Positions 13,222 to 21,890 of a stretch of 24,619 nucleotides of DNA are shown in pieces. Under the pieces are notes generated by a model. That model was not told where the DNA came from, did not search any database, and saw only the letters and a program-made list of their open reading frames with translations. Within the stretch, counting starts at the first letter, position 1. Each line of letters opens with the position of its first letter. The DNA comes from Bacteroidales bacterium UBA1208. Lineage in GTDB: Bacteria; Bacteroidota; Bacteroidia; Bacteroidales; P3. Both the position numbers and the translations under genes were made by a program. The DNA lies in contig DBXQ01000113.1 in NCBI GenBank assembly GCA_002309955.1, positions 27,052 to 51,670 of the forward strand, read 5' to 3'.

Positions 13222-16200
13222 TTATTTTTCAATCCAAGTACTCGTTTCGATGTGGCCAAGGCCACAGATGTTTATTTTATGTCCTGAGTCGGAGATGAGA
13301 AGTGCGGGACGGCCTTGGGGGTCGAGGTCGTAGTCGAAGGGATTGGGAGAACCTTCAAGTATAGCACCTTCGTTTAGCTGGATGTTTACATTTTTGGGGA
13401 TGTGTAGGCTGCCGGTGAGATAGCGTCCCACTTCGAAGACGAGTGTGCCGCCACCGTGTTCGGCGATGTAGTTGAGGGCACGCTGGATGGAGGATGTGTT
13501 CAGGGTTCTGCCGTCGCTTTTACAGCCGAAGAACGAAGCTTTGTAGAGTGTGGTGCCTTCGCTGCATGGGGTTGTGTTGTCGTGTGCGGTGATGAGGTCG
13601 GACGTGGTGGCTGAGGCATTGATGTTCGAGAGGTTGTCGCGTGTGCCTTTTTGCTGTCGTGTAGCGACAGTTGTGTGTTGTTTCTTCAACCTTGTCACGT
13701 TGTTGGCTATGAGTTGCACTTTTTTGTTTGAGGGCGGTGTGGGTTCTTTTTCTTTTATTGTGGTAGAGCGGAGTGTAAGGTTGTTGACATCGTCGGCTAC
13801 GATGGCTGGACGATAGTCGTTATCTTCGACACGGAGGATAACATTATCGAGTGTTATGCCGTCAGCGTGACGTAGGTAGAGCCCCCAGGCGGGGAGTTCC
13901 TTCCACATGGAGAATTCGGGGTAGCGGCGTTCCCATTCGGGGATGGCGGCCAGTTGGTTTGGCGAGGTGCCACGATAGGCGTAGGCAGTGTCGGTTTGCC
14001 CGGGAAAGACTATTTCGGCGTTCTGTATCGTGACGTTTTGGATGCGCATGCCAGGGATGCCGGAGATGATGGCGGGTGAGGTGTTGCGAGGTTGGTCTTC
14101 CACAGGGCCTTCGTAGAGGTAGCCGGCATCGGGTTTATCATTGGGTATCTCGGCATAGAGGTTTTTGATGACGATGTTGCTTAGGCTGGCAGGATGGGCA
14201 GGATTGGTGTTGCGCGAGGCCAGTCGCAGGAAGAAGGGGTTGCCCGTATTGATGCTGCGGAGGCTGTCGACAACAACGTCCTCGATGATTGCCCCGTCGA
14301 CGCTGGCGGCGGTGAAAGCACTACGGTAGGTGTCGTAGATGAGGATGTTGCGGAAACGGAAGTGCCGGAAAATGCCACGGGTGACGGTGCCGAACTTGAT
14401 GCCATTAGCACTGCTGCGACCAATGCAGTTTTCCACGAGGACGTTCTCGGAGAGACCTTCTTTGCTGTGGCTTTTGAAGCAGAAGGCATCGTCGGCTGCA
14501 TCGTAGTTGCAGTTACGTATCACTACATCGCTACAGTCTACTATGTCCACACCGTCGTTGTTCCAGTAGCTTTTGCTGTCAACCGTTTGGTCTTCTATCA
14601 ATATATGGCGGCACTGGTCGTACTGCTGGTTCCAGCTGGCGGGGTTGCACAGGGTGATGCCGCGGACGGTGATGTTGTCGCACTCACGGAAGTGGATGTT
14701 TTCGGGGCGGTTTGTCTCATTGGGGCGATCGTATTTGAGGGGGTCTTGTATCAGTCCGAGGTGTATGAGGTTGACGGTATTGTTGGCTACTTCCCAGCCA
14801 CGGCAGTCGATGGTGCCTTGTCCGGTGATGGAGATGTCGTGTTGCTTCACAGAAAAGAGGAGGGCAGTCCAGCGGCAGTAGGGGTCTTTGACGTAGTCGA
14901 AGGGGTTGAGCGAGCCGAGGATGACGGCACCGCTGTCGAGATGGATAGACACTCCGCTCTTGAGATAGAGGCTCCCCGTCACATACTGTCCAGCGGGAAA
15001 GAGTAGTGTCTGGAAAGAGCTGGTTCGGATGTAGCGTTGTGCGGCACTGTCAATTGCGGCCTGTAGGCAACGGGTGTTGAGTGTCAGTCCGTCTCCCCGA
15101 GCTCCAAAGTCAGTGACAACGAGGGTGTCCTTCAAAGACTTCTTGGCAGGTTCAGTGTATATGTTGTCGAGGAACAGTCCCACACGGTTGATGACGGGAC
15201 ATGCCTGGGCGTTCTCGAACACGATGCGTACAGTGCGCGCGGTGCAGCGTGGGGTGAGGAGGATGCGTTTGTAGCCTATGGTGGTGGCGTGGATGAGTGT
15301 TTGCCAGCCCTTTTTGTCGCTGTAGGTTTCGACTCGGAAAGCCTCTACCCGCTGGCCGAGGGGGATATATTCCTGCAACATGACGCGGTTGAAGGTAACG
15401 GGATGGTCGAAGGCGAGGGTGAGCGTCGGGGTGAGGCAGCTATCGGGGACAGCCCAGTAGGTGTGGTAATCTGTATCTATCACGTTGGCGGCAGCATAAT
15501 CCTGGCCACGTGTGTGGGAGGCGGTGACTGTGGCTTTGGCGGCAAGCTCGTGATTGAAGATGCTGTCGAGGGCGGCGCGGAATTCCATTAACCGCAAGGA
15601 GTCTTCGGTGGGGATGAGGCCCCGAGTGTCGGGTGGCACGTTGAGCAGCAGCAAGGAGTTGCGTCCTACGCTGGTGTAGTATATGTTTAGCAGTTCTTGG
15701 ATGCTCTTCGGATGCTCTTCGGCGTGGTAGAACCATCCCGGACGGATGGAGACGTCGGTTTCGGCTGGTATCCATGCTGCCCCGGTGCGCTGGCCTTGGT
15801 TCAGCACGTCGAGAGGAGGTGCACCGGCTCCCGGTGTGAAGCCCGCTGTGTCGAGGCGCGACCAGCTGGTTTCGCCGTTCACACCCTGTTCGTTGCCCAT
15901 CCAGTGGCATCCAGGACCTACGTCGCTGAAGATTAATGCTTGTGGCTGAAGTGCGGTGACGGTGGTGTTGAATAGGGGCCAGTCGTATTGCTGTTTGCGC
16001 CCGTTGGGACCTTCGCCGTTGGCACCGTCGAACCACTGCTCGAAGATGTCGCCGTAGTGGCTGAGGGCGTGTTGGAGGGTTTGCCGGAAGGTTTCGTTGT
16101 AGGCTGGGGTGCCGTAGGTGGGTGCGTTGCGGTCCCACGGGGAGATGTACACCCCCATTTTCAAGCCCCCTTGGCGACAGGCGTCGGAGAGGTCGTGCAG

Positions 16201-16593
16201 CACATCGCCCTGACCGTTGCGCCATTTGCTTTGTGCAGTGGTGTGGGTGCTGGCTGGGTTGGGCCACAGGCAGAAGCCGTCGTGGTGCTTTGCGGTGAGG
16301 ATGATGCCACGCATGCCTGCAGCCTGGGCTGTGGCTACCCATTGGTGGCAGTCGAGGGCGGAGGGGTTGAAGATGTCTTCGGGCTCGGTACCCTCGCCCC
16401 ACTCTTTGCCGGAGAAGGTGTTGGGGCCGAAATGGCAGAACATGTTCATCTCCATACGTTGCCACCGCACCTGCTGGGGTGTAGGGCACGGACCGTAGGG
16501 CGACGGGGGTGGCGTTCCGCCACTGGTATTCACGGAGGCGCATCCGTGCAACAGTAGTATCGATGCTATTAGGGGGATTATTATTCTGAACAT
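13222..16593 (-). CDS. Multidomain lipoprotein: GH29 fucosidase, F5/8-type domain and GH28-like beta-helix
   Basis: 1123 residues. A lipobox L-L-L-H-G-C-A (Cys17) predicts an exported lipoprotein. Residues about 35-345 are an alpha-L-fucosidase of family GH29 (M-F-C-H-F-G-P-N-T-F, A-K-H-H-D-G-F-C-L-W-P), with the nucleophile expected at Asp189 in W-F-D-G-A-N-G. About 352-478 is an F5/8-type carbohydrate-binding domain. A GH28 (polygalacturonase-like) right-handed beta-helix starts at T-D-F-G-A-R-G-D-G (494): N-N-D-G-V-D (D680) and A-A-D-D-A-F (D701, D702). The usual G-H-G is replaced by A-N-G. From about 1015 to the end, the opening of a GH28-like domain is repeated and stops. It probably acts on fucosylated pectic glycans, which is inference. 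Confidence 0.9.
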   Translation of the reverse strand: MFRIIIPLIASILLLHGCASVNTSGGTPPPSPYGPCPTPQQVRWQRMEMNMFCHFGPNTFSGKEWGEGTEPEDIFNPSALDCHQWVATAQAAGMRGIILTAKHHDGFCLWPNPASTHTTAQSKWRNGQGDVLHDLSDACRQGGLKMGVYISPWDRNAPTYGTPAYNETFRQTLQHALSHYGDIFEQWFDGANGEGPNGRKQQYDWPLFNTTVTALQPQALIFSDVGPGCHWMGNEQGVNGETSWSRLDTAGFTPGAGAPPLDVLNQGQRTGAAWIPAETDVSIRPGWFYHAEEHPKSIQELLNIYYTSVGRNSLLLLNVPPDTRGLIPTEDSLRLMEFRAALDSIFNHELAAKATVTASHTRGQDYAAANVIDTDYHTYWAVPDSCLTPTLTLAFDHPVTFNRVMLQEYIPLGQRVEAFRVETYSDKKGWQTLIHATTIGYKRILLTPRCTARTVRIVFENAQACPVINRVGLFLDNIYTEPAKKSLKDTLVVTDFGARGDGLTLNTRCLQAAIDSAAQRYIRTSSFQTLLFPAGQYVTGSLYLKSGVSIHLDSGAVILGSLNPFDYVKDPYCRWTALLFSVKQHDISITGQGTIDCRGWEVANNTVNLIHLGLIQDPLKYDRPNETNRPENIHFRECDNITVRGITLCNPASWNQQYDQCRHILIEDQTVDSKSYWNNDGVDIVDCSDVVIRNCNYDAADDAFCFKSHSKEGLSENVLVENCIGRSSANGIKFGTVTRGIFRHFRFRNILIYDTYRSAFTAASVDGAIIEDVVVDSLRSINTGNPFFLRLASRNTNPAHPASLSNIVIKNLYAEIPNDKPDAGYLYEGPVEDQPRNTSPAIISGIPGMRIQNVTIQNAEIVFPGQTDTAYAYRGTSPNQLAAIPEWERRYPEFSMWKELPAWGLYLRHADGITLDNVILRVEDNDYRPAIVADDVNNLTLRSTTIKEKEPTPPSNKKVQLIANNVTRLKKQHTTVATRQQKGTRDNLSNINASATTSDLITAHDNTTPCSEGTTLYKASFFGCKSDGRTLNTSSIQRALNYIAEHGGGTLVFEVGRYLTGSLHIPKNVNIQLNEGAILEGSPNPFDYDLDPQGRPALLISDSGHKINICGLGHIETSTWIEK

Positions 16594-16674
16594 AGAGATG
16601 TTTTATGTTGATATGTTGATATGTTTTACGTTTACCTGTTTTATGCTAATCGGATAGAGCTATCAACGTTCAGG

Positions 16675-19131
16675 TTATTTGCCATATTCGATAGTGGTTT
16701 TGATATTCGACAAGGTGACGCTGCTTCCGGGTAGCCAGTTGGCTTTGCCGTAGGGGGGATGCAGGGTTATCTTCAGCGCGATGGCGTTCCCACTTGCGAG
16801 GGGGAATGCTTTGGTGATGCTCACATGTTTCCCCTTGGTGTAGTTCCGATAGAGGGGTTCGTCGTATTGCTGATTGTTATCGCCCGATATATAAAAGGTG
16901 AGCATGTGGTATTGTTCCATGGTGGGGTCTCCCACGATGGTGGCATCGGCTTCGAGCGAAACCCTCGCAGTGGTGTACCCTTGTTTTGCGTGTAGCTGAG
17001 TGGAGGGGAAGACGGTGTGCTCGGTATAGGATGATTGATTGTCGGGCGTGGTGCTCGTAATATCGGTATCGGACAGATAGATGGTTGCTGTGGTGTATTG
17101 GCTGGTGTCCACGGGATGGGCGGTAAGGTGGTTGGAGAGGTAGGTGTAGGAGTAGAGGTATCGGAGCAGTTCCATCTGTCTTCTGCATGAGTCCAGGGCT
17201 TCGGTATCGTTGCAGGAATGGAGGGTCAGGTCTGAACCGAAGGTGTAGAATTCTTCGGAAAGGAAGCTGTTGGCTGGTTGGTAGTAGTAGTTGTGGTAGA
17301 TGATATTCTGTATCATGTGGATATAGTTGACCACAACAAGTGTTTTCGGGGTGGGGCCGAGGCCGTCGCCTAACCAATGGACGGTGGGATGGGGTTTCAA
17401 CCCGAAATGGGATGTAAGAAGGCTGTAGAGAGCGGGAGCGATGTCGTTATGGGTGACGAGATGCGTGAAGGTGGCGGGACGTTTGATGAGCGGTGACCAG
17501 AGGATGAGCGGCACATGGTGCGAGGAGAGGTGGTCGCCTTTCTGACGGCCGGAGGCATGGTCGCCGGTGATGACGAAGAGGGTGTTTTCGTACCCGGGGA
17601 GCTTTCGGTAGTCGTTGATGAACCGCCGCAGACAGTCGTCGGTGAAGAGGCAGGCCGGGAACAGAGCGGCCAGTTTGTCGCCGGTTTGTTTCAGTCGGGA
17701 GGCGCGTCGCTGGTAGTCTTCTTGCAGTGCCTTGTCCGGCAGGCGTAGCTCTTCGTGCATGGAAAGGGTAGTGATGAGCGAGAGGTGGGGGGCTTGGTGG
17801 GGGAGGCAGGAGTAGCCTTTCAAATCTTTGAGGGTACGGGCAAAAAGGGTGTCGTCGTCGTACCCCCACCAGTTGGCAGTGCCAAACGAGGGGGATGAGA
17901 TAAACTCTTCGTACATCGGCGACAGGTAGTCGAGATGCTGGGCAGAAAGGTATTCGTAGATGCAGTCGAAATGGAAGTCGCCGGCATAATAAGCCCGGGT
18001 ATTGTATCCGAAAGATTTCAGTAGGGAGAAGATGCTGTTGTGGTCAGGCATCATGCCGAACTGGAAACTGCGTGGGCCGCCTACCGAACCGGTGATGGCA
18101 GGCACGGCTCCGTAGCTGCGCATGGTGGTGGAGAGGCAGTTGCGCCAATATAGGCCTGTGGCCGCCAGCGAGTCGACAAAGGGCATGGCTCCCGAGCCCA
18201 TCATCTCCGCGCCCAACGACTCCACTATGATGATAACGATGTTGGGTGTTACTGTGCCCGTTTGGAAATAGGGTGTGAGAAAAGTGTCGACAGGGGTGGA
18301 GCGCTCCAAGGGGTAGTGAGGGTCGATGGGTGTGCCCCACTCGGGATGGGTGGAGATGAGTTCGGAGATGTACTGTTCGTTGTATTCAATTTGTTCGCTG
18401 CTTGCTGGATTGTGGCGAGACTGATGGAAATAGACGCGGCAGTCGTCGACCAGATACAGGGTTTTGTTGAGGATGTATTGACGATAGTTGTTTACTACCA
18501 AGTGCGACATTTTGAATACAAGCGAAAGCACTATCAATATGCCGACAACCACTGCTGTTGCCCAGACGGCACGTGTGGGACGCTTGGCACGCCATAGGGC
18601 GATGAGAGAGATGCCGCCCGTCAGCACTACCACCATCACTACGGGCACTACCACACCCATGGCTCCTTTTATCGCCATGAGGGTTTCGTTGAATGGGCGT
18701 ACCGCCAGTTCGCAACCCAGCAGGAACCCGTTGTGTGCCACATAGAGTGTCAACCCGGTTTCCGACAGCAGCAAGAGAGCATACAGTATTGCCACAGTAA
18801 TCATGGCCGCCCGTTCGGACAGCAGTCGTATCAGAAAGTATAGAATACCTATGGCCAAGGCCTCCCATGAAGCCACTATCAAGTTATATACCAATGCGCT
18901 GGTCCATATACGAGTCTCAAGAGGACCCTCCCCCAGTGCAAGGAGCTCCACAACCTTGAGGACAATCAGCCCCAGTAGATAAACGCCCGCTATCGCCAGA
19001 TAGCGTGTCAACGATTGTTTGAATCGCTTAGGTGTCGTGTGGGCTTGGGTCGGGGAAAGAGAAAAACCAGCGGTGTTTCGCTCCTCCTTATCATCAGCGA
19101 TACGCCGAATGAGACGCGGATGCTGGATCAT
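16675..19131 (-). CDS. LtaS-like membrane sulfatase / phosphoglycerol transferase family protein
   Basis: 818 residues. About five membrane helices lie between residues 43 and 212, and a large soluble alkaline-phosphatase-fold domain follows. N-I-V-I-I-I-V-E-S-L-G (Glu304) holds the first metal ligand, S-T-T-M-R-S-Y-G (334-341) should carry the Thr/Ser nucleophile in place of a formylglycine Cys, and V-I-T-G-D-H-A-S-G (Asp524, His525) is the second metal site. Residues after about 690 form an added beta-rich region. In the Bacteroidota such proteins are thought to transfer phosphate-linked groups to envelope glycans or lipids; the substrate here is unknown. The start overlaps the preceding thioesterase stop as ATGA. 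Confidence 0.85.
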   Translation of the reverse strand: MIQHPRLIRRIADDKEERNTAGFSLSPTQAHTTPKRFKQSLTRYLAIAGVYLLGLIVLKVVELLALGEGPLETRIWTSALVYNLIVASWEALAIGILYFLIRLLSERAAMITVAILYALLLLSETGLTLYVAHNGFLLGCELAVRPFNETLMAIKGAMGVVVPVVMVVVLTGGISLIALWRAKRPTRAVWATAVVVGILIVLSLVFKMSHLVVNNYRQYILNKTLYLVDDCRVYFHQSRHNPASSEQIEYNEQYISELISTHPEWGTPIDPHYPLERSTPVDTFLTPYFQTGTVTPNIVIIIVESLGAEMMGSGAMPFVDSLAATGLYWRNCLSTTMRSYGAVPAITGSVGGPRSFQFGMMPDHNSIFSLLKSFGYNTRAYYAGDFHFDCIYEYLSAQHLDYLSPMYEEFISSPSFGTANWWGYDDDTLFARTLKDLKGYSCLPHQAPHLSLITTLSMHEELRLPDKALQEDYQRRASRLKQTGDKLAALFPACLFTDDCLRRFINDYRKLPGYENTLFVITGDHASGRQKGDHLSSHHVPLILWSPLIKRPATFTHLVTHNDIAPALYSLLTSHFGLKPHPTVHWLGDGLGPTPKTLVVVNYIHMIQNIIYHNYYYQPANSFLSEEFYTFGSDLTLHSCNDTEALDSCRRQMELLRYLYSYTYLSNHLTAHPVDTSQYTTATIYLSDTDITSTTPDNQSSYTEHTVFPSTQLHAKQGYTTARVSLEADATIVGDPTMEQYHMLTFYISGDNNQQYDEPLYRNYTKGKHVSITKAFPLASGNAIALKITLHPPYGKANWLPGSSVTLSNIKTTIEYGK

Positions 19132-19526
19132 GGGGATGTTTGTTTCGCTTTGCTCTCGGTGTTGGCTTGGAATTTGGCATTGTCCACGATAAAACGCTCA
19201 TGTCCCCCTTCTCCAATGAGACCGCAAGCGTCATAAGCTTTAACATTGAAAACGAGCCGTCGGCGGTCGACTTCTATCAGTTCGCTGTCGCACCATACCT
19301 CCATGCCGATGGGGGTAGCGGAACAATGGCTGACATTGATATGTGTGCCCACAGTGCTTTGGCCTTCGGGCAACAGCGGTGCTACGCTCTCAGCGCAGGT
19401 CTGTTCCATCAGGGCTATCATCATAGGAGTGGCAAACACCTGTGCGAGACCGCTACCTACACGGTCGGCAGTCATCTGGTCGGTGACGGTTTGTCGCAGT
19501 TGGTTTTTTATTCCTGGAGTTATCAT
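19128..19526 (-). CDS. Hot-dog thioesterase (FlK-like family)
   Basis: 132 residues, the usual length of a single hot-dog acyl-CoA thioesterase. Motifs seen: F-A-T-P-M-M-I-A-L-M-E-Q-T-C (helix with Glu), S-T-V-G-T-H-I-N-V-S-H (strand with catalytic-type His) and G-H-E-R-F-I-V-D. The set resembles FlK-type thioesterases, which hydrolyse CoA thioesters in the cytoplasm; the substrate cannot be told. It is translationally coupled to the membrane transferase by a 4-base overlap, and recQ lies 83 bases upstream. Confidence 0.85.
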   Translation of the reverse strand: MITPGIKNQLRQTVTDQMTADRVGSGLAQVFATPMMIALMEQTCAESVAPLLPEGQSTVGTHINVSHCSATPIGMEVWCDSELIEVDRRRLVFNVKAYDACGLIGEGGHERFIVDNAKFQANTESKAKQTSP

Positions 19527-19529
19527 ATT

Positions 19530-19606
19530 TTTAATGTGTTAACGTGGGAATGTGTTAATGTGCTAATTAGATTTACAATTAATGTATTAGCGCATTCAGG
19601 CATTCA
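19530..19606. repeat. AT-rich intergenic repeat / likely recQ terminator
   Basis: AATGTGCTAAT (19557-19567) pairs with ATTAGCGCATT (19586-19596) with one G-U pair. The 19-mer at 19544-19562 is identical to 12283-12301. On the minus strand this lies directly after recQ and before the thioesterase start, and could attenuate or end the recQ transcript. Confidence 0.6.
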
Positions 19607-19609
19607 AAA

Positions 19610-21817
19610 TTAGTGACCGTAGTCTGACATGAATTTGATGCGCATCAATCGGATTTCCTCTGGAGTGTAGTCTTCGTCATCCTCAAACTCCTCGTAGGCT
19701 TCTTGGAGGGCTTCCTCCATATTGACATTCTCCGACTCGCGCCAATAGTCAAGTAGCACCTCTTGATGCTCAGCCTCGATGTTCTCGTCAATATAATAGT
19801 CGATGTTGAGTTTGGTGCCGGAAGAGATGATGCGTTCGATTTCGGCCATGAGTTCGTCGAGAGTGAGACCTTTGCCTTTGGCAATATCGTCAAGTGATTT
19901 GCGGCGGTCGATGGCTTGAATGATGTATATTTTGTTTTCCGAGCGACGAGCAGCAGAGTGGACAACAATGTCCTGAGGTCTTTCAATGTCGTTTTCTTCG
20001 ACATAGGTTTTGATTAGGTCGACAAAAGGAGGCCCGTATTTCTGAGCTTTGGCGATGCCGACTCCCACGCAACGGCTAAGTTCTTCAACCGTACAGGGAT
20101 ATTGGATGGTCATATCGTTGAGTGAGCGGTCTTCGAAAATGACATGTAAGGGGAGTTTTTGACGTCGAGCCATGTTGCGGAGAAGGCTTTTGAGTTGGGC
20201 GTAGAGAGCCTCGTCGCCTACGGCTGCGGTACCTGTGGGAGCGGATATATCGTCGTCGGGAGCGTTTTGGCTGTAATCGTGGTCACAGGCTACAGTGATG
20301 TCGTAAGGCTTTTTGATGAATCGGTGTCCTGCCGGGGTAAGTTTAAGCACACCGTAGGTTTCAATCTCTTTGGTAAGCAGTTTCTCAAAGAGAGCTTGGC
20401 GAAGTACGGCTTTCCAGAAACGAGCATCGTGGTCGGTGCCCTGGCCCCATTGTTCAAGTTCATCCTGATGGTAGATTTTTGTGTTGCTGTTTTTCTTGCC
20501 CATCATCACGTCGACAATGTCTTGGGTTTTGAAAGCCTGTTTGGTGGCAAGAATGGTCTCAAGGGCATACTGCATTTCTTCGCGGGCAGGGACACGGGGT
20601 TTGGGATGCAGACAATTGTCGCAACAGCCGCAGTTCTCTTGATTGTAGTCTTCACCAAAATAGCGTAGGAGGTTAAGGCGTCGGCAGACGGACGACTCGG
20701 CATAGCTGACCACTTCTTGTACCAACTGGTTGGCCATCTCCTGTTCGGTGATGTTTTTATCGGTGAAGAATTTGTATAGTTTTTCAACATCCTGTTCGGA
20801 GTAGAAGGCAATGCACTGTCCCTCGCCTCCGTCGCGCCCGGCACGTCCAGTTTCCTGATAATAGCCTTCGAGACTTTTGGGGATGTCGTGGTGGATGACG
20901 AAGCGTACATCGGGTTTGTCGATACCCATACCAAAGGCGATGGTGGCTACGATGACATCCACTTCCTCCATCAGGAATTTATCCTGATTTTCGGCACGCA
21001 CCTTGTTGTCTAATCCAGCGTGGTAGGGCAGGGCTTTGATGCCGTTGAGTTGAAGCAATTCGGCAAGGTCTTCCACTTTTTTACGGGTAAGACAGTATAT
21101 AATGCCGCTTTTGCCTTCGTTTTGGCGAACAAATTTGACGATTTCTTTGTGCAGTTCGATAGGCTCGGATGGCTTTGGACGTACTTCGTAATAAAGGTTG
21201 GGACGATTGAACGAAGAAATAAAGAGTCGTGCATTCTCCATGCGCAAGTTTTTAATGATATCTTGCTGCACTTTAGGAGTAGCCGAGGCGGTGAGCGCAA
21301 GTATGGGGACTCGGGGGTTGATGGAGTCGACAGCGGCGCGTAGCCGACGGTATTCAGGCCGGAAATCATGTCCCCATTCGGAGATGCAGTGGGCTTCGTC
21401 GATAGCAAAGAATGAGATAGGTAGTTGTTGGAGGAATTCGACAGTCTCCTCTTTCGATAGGGTTTCGGGTGCTACATACAATAGTTTGGTTCCGCCTTTA
21501 AGTAAGTCGTCTTTCACTTCGCGAGTCTGTACTTTGGAGAGCGACGAGTTGAGAAAGTGGGCGACGCAGTCCCGTCCAGCGGTGTAACGAACAGCGTCGA
21601 CTTGGTTTTTCATGAGGGCGATGAGGGGTGAAACCACAATGGCAGTCCCCTCGCAAATCATGGCGGGGAGTTGGTAGCATAATGATTTTCCACCGCCAGT
21701 GGGCATAATTACAAAAGTGTCGCTCCCCTCCAAGACGCTGTTTATGATGGCTTCCTGTTCTCCTTTGAAATGATCGAAGCCGAATATTTCCTTTAATTGT
21801 GTCTGCAAAACTGTCAT
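19610..21817 (-). CDS. recQ: ATP-dependent DNA helicase RecQ
   Basis: 735 residues from the ATG at 21817-21815; the frame is open further upstream, but that extension runs antisense through kdsD and is not protein-like. It unwinds DNA 3'-5' in repair and recombination. Seen: Walker A P-T-G-G-G-K-S (Lys44), D-E-A-H (140-143) followed by C-I-S-E-W-G-H-D-F-R, the motif VI region Y-Y-Q-E-T-G-R-A-G-R-D-G, the RecQ zinc site with C-G-C-C-D-N-C (about 395-401), an RQC winged helix, an HRDC domain (about 535-612), and a C-terminal helical HTH-like region with an acidic tail common in Bacteroidota RecQ. The promoter is at 21848-21878. Confidence 0.95.
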   Translation of the reverse strand: MTVLQTQLKEIFGFDHFKGEQEAIINSVLEGSDTFVIMPTGGGKSLCYQLPAMICEGTAIVVSPLIALMKNQVDAVRYTAGRDCVAHFLNSSLSKVQTREVKDDLLKGGTKLLYVAPETLSKEETVEFLQQLPISFFAIDEAHCISEWGHDFRPEYRRLRAAVDSINPRVPILALTASATPKVQQDIIKNLRMENARLFISSFNRPNLYYEVRPKPSEPIELHKEIVKFVRQNEGKSGIIYCLTRKKVEDLAELLQLNGIKALPYHAGLDNKVRAENQDKFLMEEVDVIVATIAFGMGIDKPDVRFVIHHDIPKSLEGYYQETGRAGRDGGEGQCIAFYSEQDVEKLYKFFTDKNITEQEMANQLVQEVVSYAESSVCRRLNLLRYFGEDYNQENCGCCDNCLHPKPRVPAREEMQYALETILATKQAFKTQDIVDVMMGKKNSNTKIYHQDELEQWGQGTDHDARFWKAVLRQALFEKLLTKEIETYGVLKLTPAGHRFIKKPYDITVACDHDYSQNAPDDDISAPTGTAAVGDEALYAQLKSLLRNMARRQKLPLHVIFEDRSLNDMTIQYPCTVEELSRCVGVGIAKAQKYGPPFVDLIKTYVEENDIERPQDIVVHSAARRSENKIYIIQAIDRRKSLDDIAKGKGLTLDELMAEIERIISSGTKLNIDYYIDENIEAEHQEVLLDYWRESENVNMEEALQEAYEEFEDDEDYTPEEIRLMRIKFMSDYGH

Positions 21818-21834
21818 AATCCAAAAAAAAAGTG

Positions 21835-21842
21835 TAATTTTG
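21835..21842 (+). promoter_or_regulatory. Likely kdsD -7 box
   Basis: TAATTTTG fits TAnnTTTG and points right, with no clear -33 box. Its last bases contain the TTG that would be the most upstream possible kdsD start, which therefore is unlikely to be the real one. Confidence 0.5.
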
Positions 21843-21847
21843 CATTT

Positions 21848-21878
21848 CAAAGATAGCATTTTTTTTTTAAATGGCAAA
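21848..21878 (-). promoter_or_regulatory. recQ promoter
   Basis: On the minus strand, TTTG (21878-21875), 19 bases, then TATCTTTG (21855-21848) is a full match to the Bacteroidota promoter pattern, about 30 bases upstream of the recQ ATG. It interleaves with the divergent kdsD -7 box at 21835. Confidence 0.75.
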
Positions 21879-21890
21879 AAAAAATTAGCC

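Noticed and set aside
14194..15006. 270-residue open frame on the plus strand
   Set aside because: It is a shadow of the GH28-like part of the lipoprotein, with Val/Ala/Glu-rich meaningless composition.
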